Assembly: GCA_939800445.1 (NCBI GenBank)
Contig: CALNGU010000001.1
Span: 1 to 64,000 of the forward strand
DNA: 64,000 bases
DNA from: an uncultured Bacteroidaceae bacterium
GTDB lineage: Bacteria > Bacteroidota > Bacteroidia > Bacteroidales > Bacteroidaceae
Direction: 5' to 3'
Shown: one piece after another, positions 33,590-43,744 of the stretch
Layout of the letters: each line of letters opens with the position of its first letter
How positions within the stretch are numbered: the stretch's first letter is position 1
Translations under genes and position numbers: made by a program
Notes under the pieces: generated by a model
The model's database searches: none
What the model was told of the DNA's origin: nothing
What the model saw: the letters and a program-made list of their open reading frames with translations, nothing else

Positions 33590-34936
33590 ATGGGAAAGAT
33601 GGGAATGACCAATGACATACATCAGCAAACGGCGCGGCGCACGATGCCCGACTGGCTGTTTGTGCTATGGGCGGGAGGCACGGCGTTGCTCTCCTACTCG
33701 CTTGTCTACGCACTGCGCAAGCCTTTCACCGCAGCCGAGTTTGAGGGGCTGGAGGTAGCGGGGATGGACTACAAGATAGTCGTGAGCATCATCCAGCTCA
33801 TCGGCTACGTGTGTGCCAAGCTGATAGGCATAAAGTTCATCTCCGAACTGAAGTCGGGCAACAGGCTGAAGTTCATCATAGGGTCTGCCGCCCTGTCCGA
33901 GGTCTCGCTGCTGATGTTCGGGGTGCTGCCAGTGCCCTACAACATCTTTGCCCTGTTCTTCAACGGTTTGTCGCTCGGGTGTATGTGGGGCGTGATTTTC
34001 AGTTTCCTTGAGGGCAGGCGCACCACCGACATCCTTGCGAGCGTGATGGGTGTGAGCATGGCACTCAGCTCGGGTGTGGCCAAGTCGTTGGGGCTGTATG
34101 CACTCGACCACCTGCACGTGAGCGAGTTTTGGATGCCGGCGCTGATCGGGGCATTCGCCTTCCCGCTGCTGTGTTTCCTCGGGTGGGTGATGACCAGGTT
34201 TCCCAAGCCTACGGCGGCCGACATCGCCGCCCGCACCGAGCGTGTCACCCTCAACGGGCAACAGCGGTGGGAACTGTTCATGCGGTTCATGCCACTGCTG
34301 GTCATGCTTTTTGCCGCCAATCTGCTGCTGACGGTCCAACGTGACATCAAGGAGGACTTCATCGTCTGCATCATCGATGTCAGCACCATCTCGTCGTGGG
34401 CATTCGCCTACATCGACTCGGCAGCGACGGTCATCCTGCTGGCAATATTCGCACTGCTGGCAATGAACGGCAACCATCTCAGGGTGCTGTGCGTGATACT
34501 CTTCCTCTCTGCCCTCGGCATGGGCACGGTGGCCTATGTGGCCGCTGCCGCAATCGAGATGCCGACGACGTGGTGGCTGTTCTTGCAGACGTTTTGCATA
34601 GACATAGCCTACTTGAGTTTCCAGACGATATTTTTCGAGAGGTTCATAGCCTGCTTCAAGGTGAGGGGGAACGTGGGGTTCTTCATCATCACGATAGATT
34701 TCATCGGCTATCTCGGTACGCTGGCCTTGCTGCTCATCAAGGAGTTCAACGCCCCGCACATCGACTGGGCATCGTTCTATGACCACATGAGCATCTATGT
34801 GGGCATCGCCTGCTGCGTGGCTTTCATCGGCTCGACCATATATATAGTTAGTGCAAAAAGCCGCAAGGGGAAATGTGCAAGGCAGGAGAGCAACGGAATC
34901 GACAACAACAATCTCATAATAACACATACCGCATGA
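33590..34936 (+). CDS. DUF5690 family membrane transporter, candidate 2-AEP importer
   Basis: A protein of about 448 residues from ATG 33590 (the TTG at 33533 and two later ATGs are alternatives) with about twelve membrane helices, like a major-facilitator protein. The start LLSYSLVYALRKPFTAAEF resembles the Tyr-x-x-Arg-Lys motif of the organophosphate:phosphate antiporters (GlpT/UhpT). The stop codon overlaps the phnX start (ATGA), so the two are translationally coupled, and phnW follows. This context suggests import of 2-aminoethylphosphonate. DUF5690 itself has no assigned function that I know of. Confidence 0.85.
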   Translation: MGKMGMTNDIHQQTARRTMPDWLFVLWAGGTALLSYSLVYALRKPFTAAEFEGLEVAGMDYKIVVSIIQLIGYVCAKLIGIKFISELKSGNRLKFIIGSAALSEVSLLMFGVLPVPYNIFALFFNGLSLGCMWGVIFSFLEGRRTTDILASVMGVSMALSSGVAKSLGLYALDHLHVSEFWMPALIGAFAFPLLCFLGWVMTRFPKPTAADIAARTERVTLNGQQRWELFMRFMPLLVMLFAANLLLTVQRDIKEDFIVCIIDVSTISSWAFAYIDSAATVILLAIFALLAMNGNHLRVLCVILFLSALGMGTVAYVAAAAIEMPTTWWLFLQTFCIDIAYLSFQTIFFERFIACFKVRGNVGFFIITIDFIGYLGTLALLLIKEFNAPHIDWASFYDHMSIYVGIACCVAFIGSTIYIVSAKSRKGKCARQESNGIDNNNLIITHTA

Positions 34937-35736
34937 TGAAAAAGATAGAATGCCTGATTTTGGACTGGGCTGGCACAGCCGTTGACTACGGTTGCTTCGC
35001 CCCGGTAGACGCTTTCGTCAAGAGTTTCAAAGCCATCGGCACGAGCGTCACGGCCGAAGAGACACGTGCCCACATGGGACTGACCAAGATTGAAGAGATA
35101 CGCGCACTGTTTGCCATAGGGCACGTCAAAGACGAATTCAAGGCGAACCACGGACGTGACTACACCGAGGAGGACGTGCAGGAGTGCTACATGGAGTTCC
35201 AGGCAGCACTGTTCGGCACATTGGAAGAGTATTCAAGACCTATCCCCGGAGTCGCGGAGACAATCAGCGCATTGCGCAAGAAAGGGATTAAAATAGGCTC
35301 GACCACCGGCTACACAGGCAAAATGATGGATGTCGTGATTCCTGCAGCAGCCAAGCACGGATACAAGGTGGATTGCTGCGTCACATCGGACAACCTGCCC
35401 GGCGGAAGACCAAAGCCCTACATGATCTACCAGAACCTCTGCCAACTCGACATCCAATCGAGGCGTGCAGCAGTCAAAATCGGGGACACCATCTCGGACA
35501 TCAAGGAGGGTGTCAATGCCGGAGTGTGGAGCGTAGGCGTAATCTTCGGCAGCAACGAACTGGCATTGACCGAAGACGAAGTCCGCAATATGCCTGACAG
35601 CGAACTGAGAGAAAGAATGGCCGCCGTGCGCAAACGGATGTACGCAGCTGGTGCAGACTATGTGATTGACTCATTCAAGGAACTTCCTGACCTGATTGAA
35701 TGCATTGAGAAACGAATGGAAAACATGAACCTCTAA
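34933..35736 (+). CDS. phnX: Phosphonoacetaldehyde hydrolase
   Basis: A 267-residue HAD-fold enzyme from ATG 34933 ([20 protein letters not shown]). DWAGT holds the nucleophile Asp, the cap has a Lys in [11 protein letters not shown] for the Schiff base with the aldehyde, and [10 protein letters not shown] closes the metal site. It splits phosphonoacetaldehyde into acetaldehyde and phosphate. The start overlaps the DUF5690 stop by 4 bases. Confidence 0.95.
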   Translation: MMKKIECLILDWAGTAVDYGCFAPVDAFVKSFKAIGTSVTAEETRAHMGLTKIEEIRALFAIGHVKDEFKANHGRDYTEEDVQECYMEFQAALFGTLEEYSRPIPGVAETISALRKKGIKIGSTTGYTGKMMDVVIPAAAKHGYKVDCCVTSDNLPGGRPKPYMIYQNLCQLDIQSRRAAVKIGDTISDIKEGVNAGVWSVGVIFGSNELALTEDEVRNMPDSELRERMAAVRKRMYAAGADYVIDSFKELPDLIECIEKRMENMNL

Positions 35737-35752
35737 ACAACGACAAGAAGAT

Positions 35753-36835
35753 ATGAGACCTTACCTCTTACTGACACCTGGTCCGTTGACCACATCCGAA
35801 AGTGTCAAACAAGCCATGATGAGCGACTGGTGCACCTGGGATAAAGACTACAACCTCGGCATCGTCGAAGTCATCAGAAAGCAACTCGTGGAACTGGCAT
35901 CAAGCCAACCTGACGAATACACTGCCGTACTGATGCAGGGCAGCGGGACTTTCTGCGTCGAAGCTACTCTGGGCAGCACCATACGCCCAGAAGACCACCT
36001 GCTCGTGGTCGCAAACGGAGCATACGGCAAACGCATGGGAGTGATTGCCAACTACTATCGATTGAACTGCCACGTGATGAACTTTGAAGAGACTGAAAGA
36101 GTCAACGCAGAAAGAATAGAAGAATACCTCAAAGCAAATCCGGAAGTGAGCCACGTCTCCGTCGTACATTGTGAAACGACAACAGGCGTGCTGAACCCGC
36201 TCGAAGAAATAGCTGCAGTAGTCAAACGCCACTCTAAAACACTCATTGTCGATGCAATGAGCAGCTTTGGCGGTGTGCCAATAGACATGGCCAAGCTCGG
36301 CATAGACTTCCTCATCAGCAGTGCCAATAAATGCATACAAGGCGTGCCTGGATTCGGGTTCGTCATTGCCCGCAAATCACTGTTGCAGCAATGCAAGGGC
36401 ATCGCACGGTCACTGTCACTTGACCTATACGACCAATGGGAGACAATGGAAAAGGGGCATGGCAAATGGCGCTTCACCTCACCTACCCACGTCGTGAGGG
36501 CGTTCATGCAGGCATTGAAAGAGTTGCAAGACGAGGGAGGTGTAGCAGCAAGACATAAACGCTACTGCGAAAACCATCGTGTGCTTGTGGAGGGGATGCG
36601 TTCACTCGGCTACAAGACGCTGCTGCCAGATGAATGGCAGTCGCCGATAATCACGTCGTTCTACTACCCCAGTCAAGATTTTGATTTCAATGATTTCTAT
36701 CAAAAGCTGAAAGAGAAAGAATTCGTCATCTATCCCGGGAAAATATCACAAGCCGACACATTCCGGATAGGGAACATTGGTGACGTATTCCCAGACGATT
36801 TCCGCCGTCTCGTAGATGCGATAAGAAATCTCTGA
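35753..36835 (+). CDS. phnW: 2-aminoethylphosphonate-pyruvate transaminase
   Basis: A 360-residue PLP enzyme. It opens with [21 protein letters not shown] and has [26 protein letters not shown] and [17 protein letters not shown] with the PLP lysine. It turns 2-aminoethylphosphonate and pyruvate into phosphonoacetaldehyde and alanine, feeding PhnX. It lies 16 bases after phnX and closes the operon; a perfect terminator follows. Confidence 0.96.
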   Translation: MRPYLLLTPGPLTTSESVKQAMMSDWCTWDKDYNLGIVEVIRKQLVELASSQPDEYTAVLMQGSGTFCVEATLGSTIRPEDHLLVVANGAYGKRMGVIANYYRLNCHVMNFEETERVNAERIEEYLKANPEVSHVSVVHCETTTGVLNPLEEIAAVVKRHSKTLIVDAMSSFGGVPIDMAKLGIDFLISSANKCIQGVPGFGFVIARKSLLQQCKGIARSLSLDLYDQWETMEKGHGKWRFTSPTHVVRAFMQALKELQDEGGVAARHKRYCENHRVLVEGMRSLGYKTLLPDEWQSPIITSFYYPSQDFDFNDFYQKLKEKEFVIYPGKISQADTFRIGNIGDVFPDDFRRLVDAIRNL

Positions 36836-36855
36836 GTTTCATTCACAACAACTAA

Positions 36856-36894
36856 GGACCGCGAAGACAGAAGCATCAGTCTTCGCGGTCTTTT
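36856..36894 (+). terminator. Terminator of the phosphonate operon
   Basis: GGACCGCGAAGAC and GTCTTCGCGGTC pair, followed by TTTTATT. Confidence 0.85.
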
Positions 36895-36940
36895 ATTCTA
36901 TACGCAATAGCAAAGCCGTAAGTTCCTATAAGGAGAAGGA

Positions 36941-36977
36941 CAAAACAAAGTCCCACGACCTAACGGCCGTGGGACTT
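36941..36977 (-). terminator. Terminator of the ribosomal superoperon
   Basis: On the minus strand AAGTCCCACGGCC pairs with GGTCGTGGGACTT, then TTGTTTTG. It lies just past rplQ. Confidence 0.8.
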
Positions 36978-36998
36978 TCTAAACTATATATGGTTTTA

Positions 36999-37499
36999 TC
37001 ACTCAGCAGCCGAAGCTTCTTGCTCCTGTGCCGGCTGTTGAGCCTCGTGAGCTGCTTGCGCTTCCTCGGCAGCACCAGTTGCTTTCTTTCTTGAACGACG
37101 CGTACGGGTTGACTTCTTAGCAGAGTCCTTCATCATGTTTTCATCGTAGTCAACCAACTCGATGAAGCACATCTCAGCACCATCACCCATACGAGGACCA
37201 GTCTTGATGATTCGTGTGTAACCACCCGGACGGTCAGCAATCTTGACTGAAATCTCCTTGAAAAGCTCAGTCACAGCATATTTATTCTGGAGATAGCTGA
37301 AAACGACACGGCGCGAATTGGTAGTGTCATTCTTTGATTTGGTCAAAAGGGGCTCAACATACTTTTTAAGAGCCTTGGCCTTTGCAACAGTCGTAGTGAT
37401 TCTTTTGTGCATTATCAACGAGATAGCCATGTTGGCCAACATAGCTTTACGGTGAGATGCAGTACGACTTAAGTGGTTGAATTTCTTATTGTGTCTCAT
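36999..37499 (-). CDS. rplQ: 50S ribosomal protein L17
   Basis: A 166-residue protein. The first 120 residues are the L17 core ([20 protein letters not shown], then [20 protein letters not shown] and [20 protein letters not shown]). The C-terminal tail of about 45 residues, rich in Ala, Glu and Lys/Arg, is longer than in E. coli (127 residues) and common in this phylum. It is the last gene of the alpha operon, with 2 bases to rpoA. Confidence 0.98.
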   Translation of the reverse strand: MRHNKKFNHLSRTASHRKAMLANMAISLIMHKRITTTVAKAKALKKYVEPLLTKSKNDTTNSRRVVFSYLQNKYAVTELFKEISVKIADRPGGYTRIIKTGPRMGDGAEMCFIELVDYDENMMKDSAKKSTRTRRSRKKATGAAEEAQAAHEAQQPAQEQEASAAE

Positions 37500-37501
37500 T
37501 T

Positions 37502-38494
37502 TTATTCTTTGTCTAATTTATACTTAGATATGTCAGTTCCAAACGACAGATTCAGACTCTCGAGCAAATCATCAAGCTCCGTGAGCGATTTCTTACCGAA
37601 GTTACGGAATTTCAAAAGGTCGGTTTTGTTGTATTGCACCAAGTCACCAAGTGTCTCGACTTCTGCTGCCTTGAGGCAATTGAGTGCACGGACAGAAAGA
37701 TCCATGTCCACAAGCTTAGTCTTCAACAACTGGCGCATATGGAGCACCTCCTCGTCAAACTCTTCATTGCTGTCATTGTCAGATACTTCAAGAGTAATCT
37801 TTTCATCTGAGAACAACATGAAGTGATGAATAAGGATTTTGGCCGCCTCCTTCAATGCTTCCTTCGGGTGAATGGAACCGTCCGTAGTTATTTCAAGCAC
37901 CAGCTTCTCATAGTCGGTCTTCTGCTCGACACGGAAATTCTCTACTGTGTACTTGACATTACGGATTGGGGTGTAAATTGAGTCGATAGCTATCATACTC
38001 GGGTCAGTACAGAACTCTTGATTCTCGTTGTAGGGTACATACCCCCTGCCCTTGTTGATAGTCAAATCGATTGTCATCGTTGCCTTAGGATCTAAATGGC
38101 AAATAACCAATTCAGGATTTAACACTTCAAATCCAGTCAGGTATTTATTGATGTCACCCGCTTTGAATTCAGTTGCGTTCTCGATGGTCATGCTGACTTT
38201 CTCACCTTCGAACTCTTCAACTATCTGCTTGAACCTCACCTGTTTCAGGTTCAAAATAATGTTAGTGACATCTTCCTTGACACCAGGAACTGAAGCAAAT
38301 TCATGCTCAACTCCTGCAATGCGGATTGTGTTGATTGCAAACCCCTCAAGTGATGAGAGAAGAATCCTGCGCAATGCATTGCCTATCGTCGTGCCAAAGC
38401 CTGGCTCCAAAGGACGGAATTCGAATTTACCGAACTTGGAGTCCGCCTCCAACATTAAGACTTTATCAGGTTTTTGAAATGCTAATATCGCCAT
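37502..38494 (-). CDS. rpoA: DNA-directed RNA polymerase subunit alpha
   Basis: A 330-residue subunit. The N-terminal dimer domain ([20 protein letters not shown]) and the C-terminal domain ([36 protein letters not shown]) are joined by an acidic linker around residue 240. It nucleates the polymerase and contacts activators. It lies 11 bases after rpsD in the alpha operon. Confidence 0.98.
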   Translation of the reverse strand: MAILAFQKPDKVLMLEADSKFGKFEFRPLEPGFGTTIGNALRRILLSSLEGFAINTIRIAGVEHEFASVPGVKEDVTNIILNLKQVRFKQIVEEFEGEKVSMTIENATEFKAGDINKYLTGFEVLNPELVICHLDPKATMTIDLTINKGRGYVPYNENQEFCTDPSMIAIDSIYTPIRNVKYTVENFRVEQKTDYEKLVLEITTDGSIHPKEALKEAAKILIHHFMLFSDEKITLEVSDNDSNEEFDEEVLHMRQLLKTKLVDMDLSVRALNCLKAAEVETLGDLVQYNKTDLLKFRNFGKKSLTELDDLLESLNLSFGTDISKYKLDKE

Positions 38495-38505
38495 GAAATT
38501 AATTA

Positions 38506-39111
38506 TTATTTAGAGTACAACTCGACAATCAAATGCTCCTTGATGTTCTCAGGGATGTCTGCCCTATCAGGAATGTGCAACAACTTGCCAGTCTTGCTTG
38601 CGTCATCCCACTCCATCCAAGGATATTTGCTGTGGTTGAAACCTGCCAATGAGTCCGCTATAACTTCCAAAGACTTTGATTTCTCACGAACAGCCACGAC
38701 CTGACCAGGCTTTACAGAATACGACGGAATGTTAACCACATTTCCATCAACCGTTATGTGCCTGTGCGAAACCAGCTGGCGGGCAGCAGGACGGGTCTTG
38801 GCAAGACCGAGACGATAAACGACATTGTCCAACCTGCATTCCAACAATTGCAAAAGCACCTCACCAGTGATACCTTTGGAGCGTTCAGCCTTGTTGAAGA
38901 GGTTACGGAATTGCCTCTCGAGAAGACCATAAGTGTATTTTGCTTTTTGCTTCTCACGCAACTGTACACCGTATTCTGAAGTCTTCCTTCTCCTATTGTT
39001 CCCGTGCTGTCCGGGAGGGAAATTTCTACGAGACAGATACTTGTCGGGTCCGTAAATAGCTTCACCAAACTTACGTGCTATCTTTGTTTTTGGTCCAGTA
39101 TATCTAGCCAT
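38506..39111 (-). CDS. rpsD: 30S ribosomal protein S4
   Basis: A 201-residue protein with the S4 start [20 protein letters not shown], the zinc-free N-terminal part, and the S4 RNA-binding domain ([37 protein letters not shown]). S4 opens 30S assembly and often represses its own operon. The 113-base gap before this gene, with a hairpin, is unusual for the region. Confidence 0.98.
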   Translation of the reverse strand: MARYTGPKTKIARKFGEAIYGPDKYLSRRNFPPGQHGNNRRRKTSEYGVQLREKQKAKYTYGLLERQFRNLFNKAERSKGITGEVLLQLLECRLDNVVYRLGLAKTRPAARQLVSHRHITVDGNVVNIPSYSVKPGQVVAVREKSKSLEVIADSLAGFNHSKYPWMEWDDASKTGKLLHIPDRADIPENIKEHLIVELYSK

Positions 39112-39161
39112 TTCTTTTCTTTTTAATTGTTTAAGTTATGATCTCATTTTGTTGCAGCCGC

Positions 39162-39184
39162 GATTACAGGAAGGAGATGTAATC
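39162..39184 (-). promoter_or_regulatory. Hairpin in the rpsK-rpsD gap
   Basis: GATTACA and TGTAATC form a perfect 7-base stem with a 9-base loop. It lies in the only long gap inside the alpha group, so it may be an RNA element controlling S4 synthesis or a processing site. Confidence 0.45.
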
Positions 39185-39224
39185 CATAACAAAACAATCT
39201 CACGTATTAATTCAGGTGTTGAAA

Positions 39225-39614
39225 TTAAACTCTACGTCTTTTAGGTGGACGGCAACCATTGTGAGGAAGCGGTGTCACGTCGATGATTTCTGTGACTTCT
39301 ATTCCTGCACCATGCACAGTCCTGATTGCAGACTCACGTCCGTTTCCTGGACCTTTCACGTATGCCTTGACTTTTCTCAAGCCCAAATCGAATGCGACCT
39401 TCGCACAATCCTGCGCAGCCATTTGCGCTGCATACGGGGTGTTCTTCTTTGACCCCCTGAATCCCATCTTACCAGCTGAAGACCAAGAAATGACTTGCCC
39501 TTCAGAGTTAGTCAGAGAAACAATGATGTTGTTGAATGAAGAATGAACGTGCAATTGTCCATTCGCATCAACCCTGACATTTCTCTTTTTTGCTGCAACT
39601 GCTTTTTTTGCCAT
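39225..39614 (-). CDS. rpsK: 30S ribosomal protein S11
   Basis: A 129-residue protein. Signature stretches are [40 protein letters not shown] and [19 protein letters not shown] at the end. It forms part of the platform near the mRNA exit. It lies 12 bases after rpsM. Confidence 0.98.
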   Translation of the reverse strand: MAKKAVAAKKRNVRVDANGQLHVHSSFNNIIVSLTNSEGQVISWSSAGKMGFRGSKKNTPYAAQMAAQDCAKVAFDLGLRKVKAYVKGPGNGRESAIRTVHGAGIEVTEIIDVTPLPHNGCRPPKRRRV

Positions 39615-39626
39615 ATCTACAATTAA

Positions 39627-40007
39627 TTATTTAGTAGCTTTTTTCTTGTTAGCGACCGTCTTCTTCTTACCCTTGCGTGTCCTGGCGTTGTTCTTTGTGC
39701 TCTGGCCACGGACTGGAAGACCAAGACGATGGCGGATTCCCCTGTAGCACCCTATATCCATAAGGCGCTTGATGTTCATCTGCACCTCTGAGCGGAGATC
39801 ACCCTCGACCTTGTAGTTTGCACCGATGATTTCCCTTATCTTGGCAGCCTGGTCATCGTTCCAATCCTTCACTTTTATATCCTTGTCGATTCCAGCCTGA
39901 CTCAAGATTTTGTTTGCGCTACTGCGACCTATGCCATATATGTAGGTCAACGCTATTTCGCCCCTTTTGTTTTGGGGCAAATCCACACCAACTATTCTTA
40001 TAGCCAT
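39627..40007 (-). CDS. rpsM: 30S ribosomal protein S13
   Basis: A 126-residue protein of the 30S head. Visible are [33 protein letters not shown], and the C-terminal [20 protein letters not shown] with a basic tail that touches the P-site tRNA. It lies 33 bases after rpmJ. Confidence 0.98.
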   Translation of the reverse strand: MAIRIVGVDLPQNKRGEIALTYIYGIGRSSANKILSQAGIDKDIKVKDWNDDQAAKIREIIGANYKVEGDLRSEVQMNIKRLMDIGCYRGIRHRLGLPVRGQSTKNNARTRKGKKKTVANKKKATK

Positions 40008-40040
40008 ATATAGTTTAAATTTTTTGCAAAAATAATATTT

Positions 40041-40157
40041 TTATCCTTGACGCTGCTTATACTTTGGGTTTTTCTTGTTGATTACATACAAGCGACCCTT
40101 GCGCCTAACGATTTTGCACTCCGGTGTGCGTTTCTTGATTGAAGCTTTTACTTTCAT
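40041..40157 (-). CDS. rpmJ: 50S ribosomal protein L36
   Basis: A short gene of 38 codons plus stop. The protein starts [20 protein letters not shown] and ends NPKYKQRQG. It has one Cys and lacks the CxxC...C...H zinc site, so it is the zinc-independent form. It is placed 13 bases after infA and 33 bases before rpsM, the usual order. Confidence 0.96.
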   Translation of the reverse strand: MKVKASIKKRTPECKIVRRKGRLYVINKKNPKYKQRQG

Positions 40158-40170
40158 ATTCTTATGTCTT

Positions 40171-40389
40171 TTATTTGTATCTGAATACAATCCTACCCTT
40201 AGTCAAGTCATAGGGGGACATTTCCACCTTCACCTTGTCACCAGGGAGGATTTTGATGTAATGCATCCGCATCTTGCCTGAAATGTGAGCAGTTATCGAG
40301 TGCCCGTTTTCCAGCTCCACTGTAAACATCGCGTTGGACAACGCCTCGACAATTGTCCCATCCTGTTCTATTGCAGATTGCTTTGCCAT
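40171..40389 (-). CDS. infA: Translation initiation factor IF-1
   Basis: A 72-residue OB-fold protein: [40 protein letters not shown] and [20 protein letters not shown]. It binds the A site of the 30S subunit during initiation. It lies between map and rpmJ, 15 and 13 bases away. Confidence 0.98.
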   Translation of the reverse strand: MAKQSAIEQDGTIVEALSNAMFTVELENGHSITAHISGKMRMHYIKILPGDKVKVEMSPYDLTKGRIVFRYK

Positions 40390-40404
40390 ACTTTCTTGCT
40401 TGTG

Positions 40405-41202
40405 TTAAAGTTGATTCGCTGTTAATACCTCTTCTATAAACTCAAATGTCGAAAGGATTTCCGCACCCTTAGGTCTCACCGCTATCGAATGTTCGAAATG
40501 TGCAGCAGGCTTATGGTCAACGGTTCTCACAGTCCAGCCATCACGCTCGATGTAAATGTTTCTGCCGCCCATCGTTATCATCGGCTCGATGGCTATGCAC
40601 AAACCGCTTTTCAGCATCATGCCACGTCCGCTTGCCCCATAATTGGGGACAGCCGGCGCCTCATGCATCTCGCGGCCTATGCCATGCCCGACGAACTCTC
40701 TCACGACACCGAAACCGCTGGCTTGGCAGTGGTTCTGGACAGCATTGCCTATGTCACCGAGACGCTTGCCGACAACTGCCTGCTCAATCCCGAGATAAAG
40801 GGACTGCTTGGTGACATCCAACAACTTCTGCACTTCGGGAGCTATTTCGCCGACAGCAAAAGTATAAGCGGAATCACCGCAAAAGCCGTCAAGCTGGACA
40901 CCGCAATCAACAGAAATTATGTCACCATCCTTGAGAACCTCGTCCGACGGGATGCCGTGCACCACGACATCATTGACCGAGGCACAGATTGAACCGGGGA
41001 AAGGTTGTCCCTGCATATTGGGATAACCTTTGAAAGTAGGTATCGCCCCATGGTCGCGGATGAATTCCTCAGCGATGGCATCGAGCTGCCTCGTTGTCAC
41101 CCCTGGCTTGATGTGCTTTGCCACTTCAGCCAGGGTCAGGCCTACGAGCTGGTTACTCCTCTTGAGAAGAGCGATTTCATCGTTTGTTTTGAGGTATACC
41201 AT
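40405..41202 (-). CDS. map: Methionine aminopeptidase, type I
   Basis: A 265-residue enzyme with the metal ligands in place: HGIPSDEVLKDGDIISVDCG and CGDSAYTF (two Asp), GHGIGREMHEAP (His), IEPM (Glu) and a final Glu before the C-terminus. It removes the starting Met from new proteins. It lies between secY and infA, the usual order, and has no N-terminal zinc-finger extension. Confidence 0.97.
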   Translation of the reverse strand: MVYLKTNDEIALLKRSNQLVGLTLAEVAKHIKPGVTTRQLDAIAEEFIRDHGAIPTFKGYPNMQGQPFPGSICASVNDVVVHGIPSDEVLKDGDIISVDCGVQLDGFCGDSAYTFAVGEIAPEVQKLLDVTKQSLYLGIEQAVVGKRLGDIGNAVQNHCQASGFGVVREFVGHGIGREMHEAPAVPNYGASGRGMMLKSGLCIAIEPMITMGGRNIYIERDGWTVRTVDHKPAAHFEHSIAVRPKGAEILSTFEFIEEVLTANQL

Positions 41203-41214
41203 CTTACCCTTTTA

Positions 41215-42549
41215 TCAATAAGCAGAAACACTTCCGTTACGACCTCTGATTCGGCCAGACTTCAGCAACCCGTCATAATGGCGCATCAGCAGATGGCTCT
41301 CGATTTGTTGCAATGTGTCAAGCACAACGCCCACGAGAATCAACAACGACGTTCCGCCAAAGAACTGTGCAAACTCCGCCTGCACATCAAACAGATGGGC
41401 GAACGCCGGCATCATGGCGATGATTGCCAAGAAAATGGAACCAGGCAACGTAATCCTATCCATTATCTTGTCAAGGTAATCAACCGTGGCCTTGCCAGGC
41501 TTGATGCCCGGAATGAAGCCATTGTTTGTCTTCATCTGGTCAGCCATCTGTGTCGGATTGATAGTAATAGCCGTGTAGAAGTAGGTGAAAAGTATTATCA
41601 ACACTGCGAACACCAGGTTGTACCATATGCTCGTGTGATCCATCATCGCCGTCATGAAAGCAGATGGAGTCTCATTAGCATAGCCTACAAAAGCCAATGG
41701 TATGAACATTATCGCTTGAGCGAAGATAATAGGCATGACACCTGCCGCATTGACTTTCAAGGGCAAATACTGACGAGCTCCGCCAACCTGGCGATTGCCT
41801 ACGACACGTTTTGCATACTGTACAGGGACTTTCCTTACGCCTTGAACCAACAGTATAGCTGCGGCCATGACAAAGAAAAGCAACAACAGCTCAATCAAGA
41901 ACATGACAAGACCGCCTGTCTTTTCCGACATCCTCGAGACAAGCTCCTGGAACAATGACTGCGGAAGGCGCGCGATGATACCAATCATGATTATCAACGA
42001 CACACCGTTACCTATACCCTTGTCGGTGATGCGCTCACCCAACCAAAGGATAAACATACTGCCAGCAGCCAATATTATCGTCGATGTCACCATGAAGAAA
42101 GTCCAATTGCCTGCAAAGGCATTGGGAGCCTGCATCTTCAAGTTAATCAGATACGATGGAGCCTGGAGAATCAGCACGAATATCGTCAGATACCTCGTGT
42201 ACTGGTTGATCTTGCGCCTGCCACTCTCTCCCTCACGTTGCATCTTCTGGAAATAGGGGACGACAATCGTCATCAACTGGATGACAATCGAAGCCGTGAT
42301 GTAGGGCATGATTCCCAATGCGAAAATCGAAGCCTGGGAAAATGCTCCTCCCGAAAACATATCCAACAAAGAGAGAAGACCCGTGCTCGTTTGCTCCTGC
42401 AACTTGGACAACGCTGCCGCATCGATGCCTGGCAAAACGACGTACGAGCCGAAACGATAGACGGCTATGAACAATATGGTGATGAGGATCCGGTGTCTCA
42501 GATCCTCAATCTTCCATATATTCTTGATTGTCTCAATAAACTTTTTCAT
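41215..42549 (-). CDS. secY: Preprotein translocase subunit SecY
   Basis: A 444-residue ten-helix membrane protein. It has the start KKFIETIKNIWKIEDLRHRI, the plug region LLSLLDMFSGGAFSQASIFA with IMPYITASIVIQLM, the cytosolic loops holding RRKINQYTRYLT, and the end RHYDGLLKSGRIRGRNG. It forms the protein-conducting channel with SecE. It lies 4 bases after rplO. Confidence 0.97.
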   Translation of the reverse strand: MKKFIETIKNIWKIEDLRHRILITILFIAVYRFGSYVVLPGIDAAALSKLQEQTSTGLLSLLDMFSGGAFSQASIFALGIMPYITASIVIQLMTIVVPYFQKMQREGESGRRKINQYTRYLTIFVLILQAPSYLINLKMQAPNAFAGNWTFFMVTSTIILAAGSMFILWLGERITDKGIGNGVSLIIMIGIIARLPQSLFQELVSRMSEKTGGLVMFLIELLLLFFVMAAAILLVQGVRKVPVQYAKRVVGNRQVGGARQYLPLKVNAAGVMPIIFAQAIMFIPLAFVGYANETPSAFMTAMMDHTSIWYNLVFAVLIILFTYFYTAITINPTQMADQMKTNNGFIPGIKPGKATVDYLDKIMDRITLPGSIFLAIIAMMPAFAHLFDVQAEFAQFFGGTSLLILVGVVLDTLQQIESHLLMRHYDGLLKSGRIRGRNGSVSAY

Positions 42550-42553
42550 TGAT

Positions 42554-43000
42554 TCAAACTTTTACTGCAGAACCACCAGCAGCCTCGATTGCTGCAACTG
42601 CCGAAGCAGAAAAAGCATTTGCCTCAACTTCAAGCTTAAGGGTCAGCTCACCCCTACCAAGTATCTTGACAGGGTTTTTCCTCTTAATCTTGCCAGCTTG
42701 GCGCAAGTCATCAAGAGTGACCTTTGTCAAATTCAGTTTCTCAGCCAGAGCCTGGATATAGTCAATGTTGACCACCTGGTACTCAACACGGTTGATGTTC
42801 TTGAAACCGAATTTGGGGACGCGGCGTTGGAGAGGCATCTGACCACCTTCGAAACCAATCTTCCTTGAATAACCTGACCTTTGCTTTGCTCCTTTATGAC
42901 CCCTGGTTGAAGTACCTCCCAAACCCGAGCCTGGACCACGGCCTACACGTTTCCTTGTCTTGGTAGAACCTTCAGCTGGTTTCAAATTACTTAAATCCAT
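42554..43000 (-). CDS. rplO: 50S ribosomal protein L15
   Basis: A 148-residue protein starting at ATG 43000 ([15 protein letters not shown]); the ATG four codons upstream (43012) is less likely. The glycine-rich start [20 protein letters not shown] and [18 protein letters not shown] are diagnostic. It lies in the spc block between rpmD and secY. Confidence 0.97.
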   Translation of the reverse strand: MDLSNLKPAEGSTKTRKRVGRGPGSGLGGTSTRGHKGAKQRSGYSRKIGFEGGQMPLQRRVPKFGFKNINRVEYQVVNIDYIQALAEKLNLTKVTLDDLRQAGKIKRKNPVKILGRGELTLKLEVEANAFSASAVAAIEAAGGSAVKV

Positions 43001-43030
43001 ATCGAAATCCAATTTTTATTCAACAATAAA

Positions 43031-43207
43031 TTAATCTACCACTTTCACCATGTGACGCACCTTGCGGATTCGTCCACGCAGCGAGGGAGTATCCTCATGC
43101 TCGACGACACGGTTCATCTTGGTCAGACGCAAAGCCCTCATAGTGTCTTTCTGGTCTTGCGGAGCACCAATCATGCTCTTTACTTGCTTAACTTTTATAG
43201 TAGCCAT
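43031..43207 (-). CDS. rpmD: 50S ribosomal protein L30
   Basis: A 58-residue protein starting at ATG 43207 (MATIKVKQVKSMIGAP) and matching the family's usual 58-60 residues. The frame can be read back to 43285, but that part overlaps rpsE. Ends GRIRKVRHMVKVVD. Confidence 0.95.
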   Translation of the reverse strand: MATIKVKQVKSMIGAPQDQKDTMRALRLTKMNRVVEHEDTPSLRGRIRKVRHMVKVVD

Positions 43208-43223
43208 TCTTGTGTCCTCCAAT

Positions 43224-43739
43224 TTATCCATTAAAGACTTTCTCAAGACTGATACCTCTGTTCTGAGCCACAGTCCTAGGATCACGCATCATGCTCAAAG
43301 CCTTGATTGTAGCTTTGACAAGGTTGTGCGGATTGGAAGAGCCCTTGGACTTCGCAAGGACATCGGTGATTCCGACGCTCTCCAAGACTGCACGCATTGC
43401 ACCACCTGCGACGACACCAGTACCGTGTGAAGCCGGCATGATGAGAACCTTTGCTCCACCAAACTTAGCCTCTTGCTCGTGAGGAACAGTGCCTTTGAGG
43501 ACATGAACCTTCGTGAGGTTCTTCTTTGCAGCTTCAACGCCCTTGGCGATTGCAGCTGTCACCTCACCAGCCTTTCCTAAACCCCAGCCAATGATGCCAT
43601 CCTCATTACCAACAACTACGATGGCCGAGAAAGTGAACGTGCGTCCTCCCTTGGTTACTTTTGTAACCCTATTGATTGCCACCAACCTATCTTTCAATTC
43701 GACATCGTTGGCAACTCTTACTCTGCTATTCTCTGTCAT
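43224..43739 (-). CDS. rpsE: 30S ribosomal protein S5
   Basis: A 171-residue protein. The double-stranded-RNA-binding part is [20 protein letters not shown] and [20 protein letters not shown], and the C-terminal domain holds [20 protein letters not shown] and [17 protein letters not shown]5 helps decoding accuracy. Spacing is 5 bases to rplR and 16 to rpmD. Confidence 0.98.
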   Translation of the reverse strand: MTENSRVRVANDVELKDRLVAINRVTKVTKGGRTFTFSAIVVVGNEDGIIGWGLGKAGEVTAAIAKGVEAAKKNLTKVHVLKGTVPHEQEAKFGGAKVLIMPASHGTGVVAGGAMRAVLESVGITDVLAKSKGSSNPHNLVKATIKALSMMRDPRTVAQNRGISLEKVFNG

Positions 43740-43744
43740 GATCG

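Noticed and set aside
33665-34927. 420-codon minus-strand frame opposite the DUF5690 gene
   Set aside because: Rich in His, Gln and Glu as expected from the complement of membrane-helix codons; no motif.
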